From: Deefgea tanakiae
GTDB lineage: Bacteria; Pseudomonadota; Gammaproteobacteria; Burkholderiales; Chitinibacteraceae
Assembly (NCBI RefSeq): GCF_019665765.1
Contig: NZ_CP081150.1
Span: forward strand, 2,480,001-2,544,000
DNA: 64,000 bases
Direction: 5' to 3'
Part shown: positions 1 to 11,229 of the stretch, piece after piece
Position numbering within the stretch: the first letter of the stretch is position 1
How the letters are laid out: the number at the start of each line of letters is the position of its first letter
Program-made: the position numbers and the translations under genes
Notes under the pieces: model-generated
What the model saw: only the letters and a program-made list of their open reading frames with translations
Databases searched by the model: none
What the model was told of the DNA's origin: nothing

Positions 1-482
1 GTACGTTTCACGGCTGTCGCCGCGGCGGTCAATTGCTGGCGCAAGGCGGTGAGCAGCAGCGTGAAGTTTTCTTTATCTTCTACTCGCGCCTTAATCCCAG
101 CCATATCGTTGCTAGGATATTCCCAATCTAAATCAACGCCATCAAATTGGTATTTTTGGATAAATTCGAGCGTTGAACGTGCAAATTTGTCTCGCGTTTC
201 TGACGTTAGTGCCGCATCAGAAAAACCATCGGCACTCCAACCGCCGACTGAAATCAAGAGTTTCAAGTCTGGATTACGCTGTTTGAGGTGTCGCAATTGT
301 TCGCTAAGGTGCTGGCAGTAGGCCTCTTTACTCACCCTGGGATCACCAGAGTCCTGCGGTATCACGTCACCATCAACGACTTTGGCAAAGGCATAACATA
401 GATGCGTTAATTTTTCGACCGGAATCCGGTCCACATCAAACGGCTGCCATGTCGCTAAATACGCTAATACAATTGAAGCCAT
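1..482 (-). CDS. GH18 chitinase, N-terminal part (cut by window edge)
   Basis: About 160 N-terminal residues of a glycoside hydrolase family 18 enzyme, which hydrolyses chitin or chito-oligosaccharides by substrate-assisted catalysis. The translation begins MASIVLAYLATWQPFDVD and reads through LTHLCYAFAKV (beta strand 2), LKLLISVGGWSADGFS (the SxGG strand) and FDGVDLDWEYP, which matches the catalytic DxxDxDxE signature with E as proton donor. The start codon at 482 is preceded by GTGAGGTAGGT. There is no signal peptide: the protein goes straight into the TIM-barrel strand, so it is either cytoplasmic (acting on imported oligosaccharides) or exported in some other way. The 3' end lies outside the window. 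It sits 42 bases after the RidA gene on the same strand. Confidence 0.88.
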   Translation of the reverse strand, partial: MASIVLAYLATWQPFDVDRIPVEKLTHLCYAFAKVVDGDVIPQDSGDPRVSKEAYCQHLSEQLRHLKQRNPDLKLLISVGGWSADGFSDAALTSETRDKFARSTLEFIQKYQFDGVDLDWEYPSNDMAGIKARVEDKENFTLLLTALRQQLTAAATAVKR

Positions 483-524
483 ACCTACCTCACAAAATTA
501 ATACACCCAATCTCAGAGCCATAT

Positions 525-875
525 TTACAAGGCCGCAATTACCGTCATTTCGACCTTATAAGCGGGATCCGCCAATTTAGCCTGCACAGTAGCTCGAGCT
601 GGCGTATGGCCTTGGGGTACCCATTCCCCCCAAGCTAGATTCATCGCATCGTAATCAGCCATATCAGCTACATAAATGGTCACCTGCAAGATTTTGCTTT
701 TATCGGAGCCTACCTCGGCTAATAATCGATCAATGCAAGCTAACACCTCGACGGTTTGCCCCAGAGCATCTTTACTCAAATCCTCTGCAATTTGCCCAGC
801 CAGATACACTGTATTGTTGTGTACCACGGTTTCGCATAAACGTGGACCAACGTGATAACGCTGAATAGAAGACAT
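525..875 (-). CDS. RidA family (YjgF/YER057c/UK114) protein
   Basis: Small protein of about 116 residues of the RidA superfamily. Members hydrolyse reactive enamine/imine intermediates released by PLP enzymes or act in related deamination steps. Visible family features are the strand VYLAGQIA, the helix with VEVLACIDRLLAEVG, the segment VTIYVADMADYDAMN, and the C-terminal TPARATVQAKLADP followed by KVEMTVIAAL. The conserved Arg of the trimer-interface active site is the R in PARATV. Two nearby ATGs exist; CTCCCC at 883-888 (GGGGAG on the coding strand) is 7 bases from the ATG at 875 but only 1 base from the one at 881, so 875 is chosen. It probably belongs to a subgroup other than archetypal RidA, so no symbol is given. 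Confidence 0.85.
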   Translation of the reverse strand: MSSIQRYHVGPRLCETVVHNNTVYLAGQIAEDLSKDALGQTVEVLACIDRLLAEVGSDKSKILQVTIYVADMADYDAMNLAWGEWVPQGHTPARATVQAKLADPAYKVEMTVIAAL

Positions 876-946
876 TGACATACTCCCCAAATAAAAAGGC
901 GAACCCACGGCTCGCCTTGATGTTGAAACATAATGTTTAACTGCAA

Positions 947-2131
947 TTAAGCGACCGCACGCAAACGCAGCGAAAATTCTCGCAATGACTGAATGCCACT
1001 TGCTTCAGCGCGGGCGCACCAATCTTGTAATTGCACAACCAGTTCATTGCGATTCAAACTTGAGCGCTCCCAAATCCGAGTCAGCTCTTGGCGCATTTGA
1101 TAAACCTGCTCCAATACTTTACTTTGTGCAAGAATCAACTCAAGATGAATTTTATCACTCGCCGAGGTGTCTTTTGCATCTTGCTTGAGCCAAACCTTCA
1201 TTCGTTTCGCGACATCAAAATTAACTGATGGTAAACACGCATTCGCCGACAATTGCTCAATTTCTTGTGCCACGGTTGCTTTCAAAGTACGCGCATAATT
1301 GGCTGCAATCGCATAGCGATTAGCAATAATCGCCTGCAACAAAGACTCATCTAACACCGGACGAGTTTCGGCAATCACTAATTTAGGTGCCACCTTACGT
1401 ACTTTAGCCAAACCCAATATCGATAAGATGCGGATGTAGAACCAGCCGATATCAAACTCAAACCATTTGTAAGACAATTTGGCCGAAGTCCCAAAAGTAT
1501 GATGATTATTATGCAGCTCTTCACCACCTATCAAAATTCCCCACGGCATGATATTGGTCGAGGCATCTTCAGTTTCAAAATTGCGATAGCCCCAATAGTG
1601 ACCAATCCCATTAATCACTCCTGCTGCCGTCACGGGAATCCATAGCATTTGCATGGCCCAAATCCAAATACCGTTAGTACCAAACAGCAATAGATCAATC
1701 ACCGCCATCAGCGTTGGACCCCAACTCGCATAGGGGGTATAGAGATTACGCTCTAACCAATCATCTGGCGTGCCATGACCATACTTTTGCATCGTCTCAG
1801 GTTTTGCTGCCTCAGCACGATACAACTCCCAACCTTCCCAAAACACTTTCTTAATACCGAAAACTTGCGGACTATGCGGGTCTTCTGCTGTTTCGCATTT
1901 AGCATGATGTTTACGATGAATCGCAGCCCATTCTTTAGTAACTTGTGCCGTTGTTAACCACAACCAAAAACGGAAAAAATGGCTGACAATAGGGTGCAAA
2001 TCCAAAGCCCGATGCGCCTGATGGCGATGCAAAAAAATGGTGACTGATGCAATCGTCATGTGCGTCAATACCAGCATTACCAATACATATCCCCACCATG
2101 GCAGGTCAATCAGGCCATTCAACCATTCCAT
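947..2131 (-). CDS. Membrane fatty acid (acyl-CoA/acyl-lipid) desaturase
   Basis: Integral membrane di-iron desaturase, about 394 residues, that introduces a cis double bond (probably delta-9) into acyl chains and so adjusts membrane fluidity. The three histidine boxes are present: HRHQAH near residue 35, HRKHH near residue 72 and HNNHH near residue 208. Hydrophobic pairs lie before the first box (YVLVMLVLTHMTIASVTIFL) and between the second and third. The C-terminal 130 residues after the desaturase core are hydrophilic and helical, longer than in minimal desaturases. The start at 2131 (MEWLNGLIDL) is preferred over the ATG at 2161 because AAGGA lies 8 bases upstream of it. Substrate (CoA, ACP or phospholipid) cannot be told from sequence alone. 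Confidence 0.88.
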   Translation of the reverse strand: MEWLNGLIDLPWWGYVLVMLVLTHMTIASVTIFLHRHQAHRALDLHPIVSHFFRFWLWLTTAQVTKEWAAIHRKHHAKCETAEDPHSPQVFGIKKVFWEGWELYRAEAAKPETMQKYGHGTPDDWLERNLYTPYASWGPTLMAVIDLLLFGTNGIWIWAMQMLWIPVTAAGVINGIGHYWGYRNFETEDASTNIMPWGILIGGEELHNNHHTFGTSAKLSYKWFEFDIGWFYIRILSILGLAKVRKVAPKLVIAETRPVLDESLLQAIIANRYAIAANYARTLKATVAQEIEQLSANACLPSVNFDVAKRMKVWLKQDAKDTSASDKIHLELILAQSKVLEQVYQMRQELTRIWERSSLNRNELVVQLQDWCARAEASGIQSLREFSLRLRAVA

Positions 2132-2208
2132 ACAATTCATCCTTCGAGCCATTGCCCGCATACAAGCATAAAATCAGATTTTACTCAAATTCCATAAAGT
2201 TAGGCGAC

Positions 2209-3513
2209 TTAACTGACAGAGTGCGGCACTTCTGGGCTAGATAAAATCGTAATATCACGTCGTGGATATGGGATTTCTATGCCATGCTGTTTAAATAATT
2301 GCCAAACTTTTAAATACAAATCTGAACGTAAACCACCTTGACCATTTTCAGGGTCTTTTAACCAAAAACCCAGCGTCAAATTAATACCATTATCAGCAAA
2401 TGCCAAAATCATCACCCCTGGAGCAGGGTCACGCAAAATTCGATCATTTCCTTCGGTCACCGTTGGCAATAATTCCATGACCATTTCTAAGTCTGAGTTA
2501 TACGCAATTTGAACAGGTAATCCAATCCAAATTGCCCGCTCATAATATGAGTTATTCACGACAGTGGAGGTAATCAGAGTTTCATTTGGAACTAATGACT
2601 CAGTCCCATCAGGTGCTTTGAGAACAACATAACGTGAGGTTAATTTACTAATCACTCCTTGCCGATTATCAACAGCAATCACGTCACCCAATTTCACCGA
2701 ACGATCCAGCAAAATAATAAAACCAGAGACATAATTTGAGGCGATTTTCTGCAAGCCAAAACCCAGACCCACACCCAAAGCACCACCAAAAACAGATAAT
2801 ACCGTTAGGTCAATCCCCACCATCGCAAGGGATGCAAGTATCGCCAACACAACTAACAACGAACGCATTACTTTGACCAACACAACACGAACGTTCATGT
2901 CCATCATGTTAGCCGACATTAAACGCTGTTCGAGTAGTCGTCCGGCCCACATTGCAATCACAAGCGTAAAACAAACCGACATCAAGCCTTGAATGACAGT
3001 CAGTACCGAGATATGAATTGCGCCAACATTAAAACTTAGAGAGTCTAAAATGTTTAAGACTTCGGGCAAGATACCCACGACATGCAACACATAAGCACAC
3101 CAAACACTTGCTGCGATATATTTTTCACTTTGTTTAACCCAAGCGGAACCATCAAAAGCCAACCTAAGTACGTAAACTAATATTCGAATATTGACCATCG
3201 CCAACATTAACAAATTAGCGACTTGCAATAAGGAATTAGTCCTGCCTTCAATAAAGTGCAAAATAAGGTTAGCGACACTAACTAAAATTAATGCCAAAGC
3301 AGGAAATAGTATTCGGCGAATCCCGTCCTCTCCGACCTTCCACTTGCCGGTTTGCCCTTGAAACTGCCGCAACAAAGAGCGAGAAAACCAATATGCACCA
3401 CCCCAACTGATCAATAATACTGCCGCCTGAATCAAAAACTGAGGATGAAACACCCCAAACTCACTAATATCCTGAATGAGTTTAGCGAGTAAATTATGTT
3501 GCTCATTGACCAT
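2209..3513 (-). CDS. MscS-type small-conductance mechanosensitive channel
   Basis: Protein of 434 residues with an N-terminal set of hydrophobic helices, then the MscS pore helix and beta domain. The Gly/Ala-rich pore-lining region is seen as VLSVFGGALGVGLGFGLQKIASNYVSG (reported here as its parts FGGALGVGLGFG and LQKIASNYVSG), followed by LLDRSVKLGDVIAVDN and the strand VVLKAPDGTESLVPNETLI typical of the cytoplasmic vestibule. Such channels release osmolytes on hypo-osmotic shock. The extra N-terminal helices make it larger than E. coli MscS (286 aa), closer to YbdG/YnaI-like members. It begins 5 bases after the rfaE2 stop codon, so the two are probably cotranscribed; its GGGGTAAG ribosome site lies inside the rfaE2 3' end. 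Confidence 0.88.
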   Translation of the reverse strand: MVNEQHNLLAKLIQDISEFGVFHPQFLIQAAVLLISWGGAYWFSRSLLRQFQGQTGKWKVGEDGIRRILFPALALILVSVANLILHFIEGRTNSLLQVANLLMLAMVNIRILVYVLRLAFDGSAWVKQSEKYIAASVWCAYVLHVVGILPEVLNILDSLSFNVGAIHISVLTVIQGLMSVCFTLVIAMWAGRLLEQRLMSANMMDMNVRVVLVKVMRSLLVVLAILASLAMVGIDLTVLSVFGGALGVGLGFGLQKIASNYVSGFIILLDRSVKLGDVIAVDNRQGVISKLTSRYVVLKAPDGTESLVPNETLITSTVVNNSYYERAIWIGLPVQIAYNSDLEMVMELLPTVTEGNDRILRDPAPGVMILAFADNGINLTLGFWLKDPENGQGGLRSDLYLKVWQLFKQHGIEIPYPRRDITILSSPEVPHSVS

Positions 3514-3518
3514 AACGG

Positions 3519-4022
3519 TTACTTACCCCGAATTAAATTCAACGTTTTAGTCGTTGATGTATCAAACAAAAATGGAATTGAATGCACTTTGCCACTACGG
3601 CTGATTGTTTCTTTACTACCTACAATGGCATCGATCGACCAATCGCCACCCTTAACTAATATCTCAGGCTTTAATAATTCAATTAAATCAAATGGCGTAT
3701 CTTCATCAAACCAGGTCACCAAATCAACCGCCCCCAAACTTGCCATCACCGCAGCACGATTCAATAAAGGATTCACTGGTCGATCATCGCCCTTACCGAG
3801 TCTTTTAACAGAAGCATCTGTATTTAAAGCCACCACCAAAGCAGCCCCCAAAGCACGTGCTTGTGCCAAATAAGTGACATGCCCACGATGCAAAATATCA
3901 AAGCAACCATTGGTAAAAACTAAAGGACGCGGTAGATCAAGCATGCGCTGCATTAAATGAGCAGGCTCACATATTTTTTTTTCAAAATCGGGCATCGGAT
4001 AAAGAGACAATTCAGTTTGCAT
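3519..4022 (-). CDS. rfaE2: D-glycero-beta-D-manno-heptose 1-phosphate adenylyltransferase
   Basis: Nucleotidyltransferase of 167 residues that makes ADP-heptose for the lipopolysaccharide inner core. The cytidylyltransferase-like signature FTNGCFDILHRGHV (HxGH as RGH) lies at about residues 35-48, followed by LVVALNTDASVKRLGKG and the Arg-containing RPVNPLLNRAAVMASL. The segment ILVKGGDW is characteristic of the RfaE/HldE C-terminal domain. It is the stand-alone adenylyltransferase; the kinase half (hldA/rfaE1) is not in this window, which fits the split arrangement in many betaproteobacteria. A second in-frame ATG nine codons in (MPDFEKK) fits the usual family start and may be the real one. 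It lies directly downstream of the rRNA operon and before the MscS-type gene. Confidence 0.92.
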   Translation of the reverse strand: MQTELSLYPMPDFEKKICEPAHLMQRMLDLPRPLVFTNGCFDILHRGHVTYLAQARALGAALVVALNTDASVKRLGKGDDRPVNPLLNRAAVMASLGAVDLVTWFDEDTPFDLIELLKPEILVKGGDWSIDAIVGSKETISRSGKVHSIPFLFDTSTTKTLNLIRGK

Positions 4023-4190
4023 TTTTTTATATCCAATTTAATTGATCACTAAGCTGAAGACTTGGAATACTAACCCAATAGGCAAGTGAAGCACCAAGGA
4101 AATATAACCACAGCTAGGTATAATGCTTATAAGCCATATTTTTCATAGATTATAAAGCAATACCAACCACATCTATTTCCAGCGGACAGC

Positions 4191-4220
4191 AAAAAGCCCG
4201 ACTCTTTCGAATCGGGCTCT
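4191..4220 (-). terminator. Rho-independent terminator of the rRNA operon
   Basis: On the coding (minus) strand AGCCCGA and TCGGGCT form a stem around a GAAA-type loop, followed by TTTTT. It lies 12 bases after the 5S 3' end. Confidence 0.85.
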
Positions 4221-4232
4221 TCTTTAGGGAAG

Positions 4233-4346
4233 TCTGGCAATGACCTACTTTCACACGGGCAATCCGCACTATCATCGGCGCTGAGGTGTTTCACTGTCCT
4301 GTTCGGGATGGGAAGGAGTGGGACCACCTCGCTATGGTCGCCAGAC
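4233..4346 (-). rRNA. rrf: 5S ribosomal RNA
   Basis: Last gene of the rRNA operon. The minus strand begins TCTGGCGACCATAGCG and contains the conserved CCCATCCCGAACAGGACAGT region and GAAAGTAGGTCATTGCCAGA; first and last bases pair to form helix I. Length is about 114 nt. The ends are set by the pairing, so one or two bases are uncertain. Confidence 0.95.
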
Positions 4347-4573
4347 ATTAAACTGTCTGGTGCGGTGAGTTTTCTCACCACACTTTGAATTATCGCATTC
4401 AGCTGCACTATTTCTAGTAACACGCCTACAGCGCTAACTCACAAATCAATAGAAGAAGTAATTATACTACACTTTCCAACCACACTGTCTCAGTATTTAT
4501 CTTTCGTATCATGCACTTACGTACACTCTACTTTCTTTGGGTTGACTATATCTTCGTCGCATTACGCGTCTCA

Positions 4574-7479
<2,906 letters not shown>

Positions 7480-7840
7480 TCAAACACGTAAACGTATTTC
7501 AAGTTACTGAAATCGTATTTGCGACTTGCAAGTGAGTTCTCATTTCACTTGCGGTTCAATCAAACTGGCATGAGACCAATTCAACTGAACAGATACAATC
7601 AACCCAATATATTTACTTTGAAATCAAATTTATCCATCACTGCAAGCAGTAATCTCTAAATCTAATTCCACAACAATGTTTATTGGAATTAATTACTTCT
7701 TCTATTTTGTTAAAGATCGATATTTCAATTCACTTTCGTGAATCATTCTAATTTTAGAAACCAGAATAAAATACACTGCACAATACATCGTGCAATCCAT
7801 AGAATTCTATTTTCTACTAGGTAGTTCCAGACCAAACTAA
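7480..7840 (-). other. 23S-proximal part of the rRNA internal spacer
   Basis: A 361-base AT-rich stretch between tRNA-Ala and 23S. It holds a boxA-like antitermination element (separate entry) and no gene. Nothing else is recognised. Confidence 0.8.
7706..7718 (-). promoter_or_regulatory. boxA antitermination element before 23S
   Basis: The minus strand reads GATCTTTAACAAA, matching the core of the E. coli boxA (TGCTCTTTAACA) bound by NusB/S10. An identical element lies in the 16S leader at 9780-9792. Confidence 0.7.
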
Positions 7841-7916
7841 TGGTGGAGGCTAACGGACTCGAACCGTTCACCCCCTGCTTGCAAAGCAGGTGCTCTACCA
7901 GATGAGCTAAGCCCCC
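7841..7916 (-). tRNA. alaT: tRNA-Ala (anticodon TGC)
   Basis: 76 nt including an encoded CCA. The acceptor GGGGGCT pairs with AGCCTCC (one G-U), the anticodon loop is CTTTGCAA with TGC, and the T arm contains GGTTCGAGTCC. It lies in the 16S-23S spacer, the usual position in proteobacteria. Confidence 0.96.
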
Positions 7917-7924
7917 AACTAAGG

Positions 7925-8001
7925 TGGTGGGTCAGATAGGAATCGAACCTATGACCCCCGCGTTATCAACACGGTGCTCTAACCAACTGAGCTACTGACC
8001 C
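7925..8001 (-). tRNA. ileT: tRNA-Ile (anticodon GAT)
   Basis: 77 nt including an encoded CCA. The acceptor GGGTCAG pairs with CTGACCC, the D arm has AGCTCAGTTGGTTAGAGC, the anticodon loop TTGATAA contains GAT, and the T arm has GGTTCGATTCC. It is upstream of tRNA-Ala in the rRNA spacer with 8 bases between them. Confidence 0.96.
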
Positions 8002-8060
8002 ATATCGTTGTCATCTCAATTCAGATTATTCATCTCAATCAATCCGACATTCTTCAAATC

Positions 8061-8090
8061 TACAGCCGATGAGTGTGAGTACTTAATTTG
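8061..8090 (-). other. 16S pre-rRNA processing stem, 3' strand
   Basis: This 30-nt stretch after 16S is the complement of 9749-9778 in the leader. In RNA all 30 positions pair, two of them as G-U, giving the long stem that RNase III would cut to release pre-16S. Confidence 0.75.
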
Positions 8091-8104
8091 TTCGTCTTTC
8101 TCTT

Positions 8105-9640
<1,536 letters not shown>

Positions 9641-9748
9641 ATCTCTGTGCTAATTTTGTACTACTTGGCTTGCGCTCAAAACTTAAAGCGCCTCGATGTA
9701 AACATCGAGTTATTTCTCATTTGTGAATGCAAGCACTTGTTTGACTTG

Positions 9749-9778
9749 CAAATCAAGCACTCACACTCATCGGCTGTA
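9749..9778 (-). other. 16S pre-rRNA processing stem, 5' strand
   Basis: Partner of 8061-8090. The minus strand reads TACAGCCGATGAGTGTGAGT followed by GCTTGATTTG and pairs along its whole length with the trailer. Confidence 0.75.
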
Positions 9779-9779
9779 T

Positions 9780-9792
9780 TTTGTTAAAGATC
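9780..9792 (-). promoter_or_regulatory. boxA antitermination element in the 16S leader
   Basis: The minus strand reads GATCTTTAACAAA, the same word as before 23S. It lies between the promoter and 16S as expected for the rRNA antitermination complex. Confidence 0.75.
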
Positions 9793-9863
9793 AGTGGCTT
9801 AGACACCGAAACTTGCTTTAGAACCGCTTGTTTCGTTTGCTGTGTCAGCAGCAGAGAGGCCGA

Positions 9864-9892
9864 ACTATACCCACACGACCGAAACACGTCAA
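9864..9892 (-). promoter_or_regulatory. rRNA operon sigma-70 promoter
   Basis: On the minus strand TTGACG (9892-9887), a 17-base spacer and TATAGT (9869-9864), followed by a GC-rich discriminator (TCGGCC). The discriminator suits stringent control. This 405-base region between the methyltransferase gene and 16S has no gene: an open frame of 95 codons over it is on the transcribed leader strand and lacks a ribosome site. Confidence 0.85.
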
Positions 9893-9986
9893 CACCTGCG
9901 TACAAAGAAAATAGAACTAAGGCGATAAGTCGTTGTTTTAAATAAAAACAAACTTCACACAAAACAGAAGCAAAACTACAAAAGCA

Positions 9987-10008
9987 AAAGGGCGCTGACG
10001 CGCCCTTT
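9987..10008 (-). terminator. Terminator after the rRNA methyltransferase gene
   Basis: A perfect 9-bp stem (AAAGGGCGC / GCGCCCTTT) with a 4-base loop. It separates the mks operon from the rRNA promoter. The following TGCTTTTG is only a moderate T-tract. Confidence 0.75.
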
Positions 10009-10046
10009 GTTAAAACCACAGCCATAAACCAGCAAAACAACTCGAT

Positions 10047-11210
10047 TTATTCTTCTTTTGGCTTATCTCGATTGCCGCCAGCGATCATTTTGTATTCAAA
10101 CAGGCGACATTCCAGCGGACCATTAAATAAAACCGTGCGTTTTGAAGCTTTCAAGCGCATATGTTTTGGCATATCTAAGTCTGCGGTAAGGAAATATGTA
10201 TTCCAACCTGCAAAGCGTTGTTTCAACACCGTAGCCCATTGTGGATATAGAGTTGCTAAATGCTCTTTCTCATCCATACGCGCACCATACGGCGGGTTGC
10301 AGACCCACACACCGGACTCAGCCGGCGGTTTTGCATCTAAGACATTCAATTGCTTTAACTGAATACTGTCTTGCATGCCTGCCGCTTCGATATTCGCTTT
10401 AGCGTGAATCAGCACAGTGCTTGATACATCGCTTCCCATGATGACATTCGGTGCAGCGCTCAACTCTTGCGCTTTGGCTTCGGCCAAAATGCTATTCCAG
10501 AAGGTTTGATCGAACATGCGCATTTTTTGGAATGCAAATTGACGATCCATACCCGGTGCTACACGACGTGCAATCATGGCAGCTTCAACAAGGAAGGTAC
10601 CTGAACCGCACATTGGATCGTAAAACGCTTGATCCGGCGTCCAGCCACTGAGGGACAAAATGCCCGCTGCTAGATTTTCACGCAATGGCGCATCGCCCGT
10701 TTCAACGCGATATCCGCGCTTAAATAGTGGCTCGCCCGAAGTATCGAGATACAAGGTAACGTTTTTCTCTGACAGATAAACATTAATTCGCATATCAGGC
10801 GCTTCAGTATCGACGCTAGGACGATTGCCACATTTGAGGCGAAAACGATCACAGATGCCGTCTTTGACTTTCAGCGCGACAAAGTTAGTACTGCGTACTG
10901 GTGAACGAACGGCAGTCACGCTGACTTTAATCGTATTGTCGACTGCAAAAATCTCAGCCCATTCGGTATCGCGTGCCAAACGGAAAATATCGTCTTCCGA
11001 GCGATATGGTTTTTCTACTAATTTCCACAAAACGCGACTTGCAACGCGTGAATATAGATTGGCTTTGTACATCAAAGTCCATGGGCCAGAAAAAGCCACG
11101 CCACCATCGGTAACGTGAATCTTCTTGGCAGCTAAGGCCTCAAGCTCTTTTTCCAGTACGGTTTCAAGGCCGCGCGGGCATGGCGCAAAAAAATCAAAAA
11201 TTTGTAGCAC
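10047..11210 (-). CDS. THUMP-domain class I SAM-dependent RNA methyltransferase (RlmL N-terminal-like)
   Basis: About 387 residues. It begins with a ferredoxin-like/THUMP region (FDFFAPCPRGLETVLEKEL) and continues with a Rossmann methyltransferase: motif I as FYDPMCGSGTFLVEAA, and catalytic motif IV as VCNPPYGARM (NPPY, for N2-guanine methylation). This matches the N-terminal half of E. coli RlmL, which makes m2G2445 in 23S rRNA; the C-terminal RlmK half is absent, as is usual in betaproteobacteria. The frame is open to an ATG at 11267, but a GTG at 11210 has AGAAG just upstream and starts exactly where the family begins, while the ATG would overlap mksB by 38 bases; GTG is chosen. It is the last gene of the mks operon. 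The symbol is withheld because the target base is inferred. Confidence 0.85.
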   Translation of the reverse strand: MLQIFDFFAPCPRGLETVLEKELEALAAKKIHVTDGGVAFSGPWTLMYKANLYSRVASRVLWKLVEKPYRSEDDIFRLARDTEWAEIFAVDNTIKVSVTAVRSPVRSTNFVALKVKDGICDRFRLKCGNRPSVDTEAPDMRINVYLSEKNVTLYLDTSGEPLFKRGYRVETGDAPLRENLAAGILSLSGWTPDQAFYDPMCGSGTFLVEAAMIARRVAPGMDRQFAFQKMRMFDQTFWNSILAEAKAQELSAAPNVIMGSDVSSTVLIHAKANIEAAGMQDSIQLKQLNVLDAKPPAESGVWVCNPPYGARMDEKEHLATLYPQWATVLKQRFAGWNTYFLTADLDMPKHMRLKASKRTVLFNGPLECRLFEYKMIAGGNRDKPKEE

Positions 11211-11229
11211 TAATATTCTTCTATAAAAA

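Noticed and set aside
7841-8001. Attachment site for an integrative element at the tRNAs
   Set aside because: Both tRNAs are inside the rRNA spacer; no integrase or direct repeat of the tRNA 3' end was seen.
9753-10040. 95-codon open frame on the minus strand upstream of 16S
   Set aside because: It covers the methyltransferase terminator and the rRNA promoter and leader, has no ribosome site, and its Phe/Cys-rich translation looks random.
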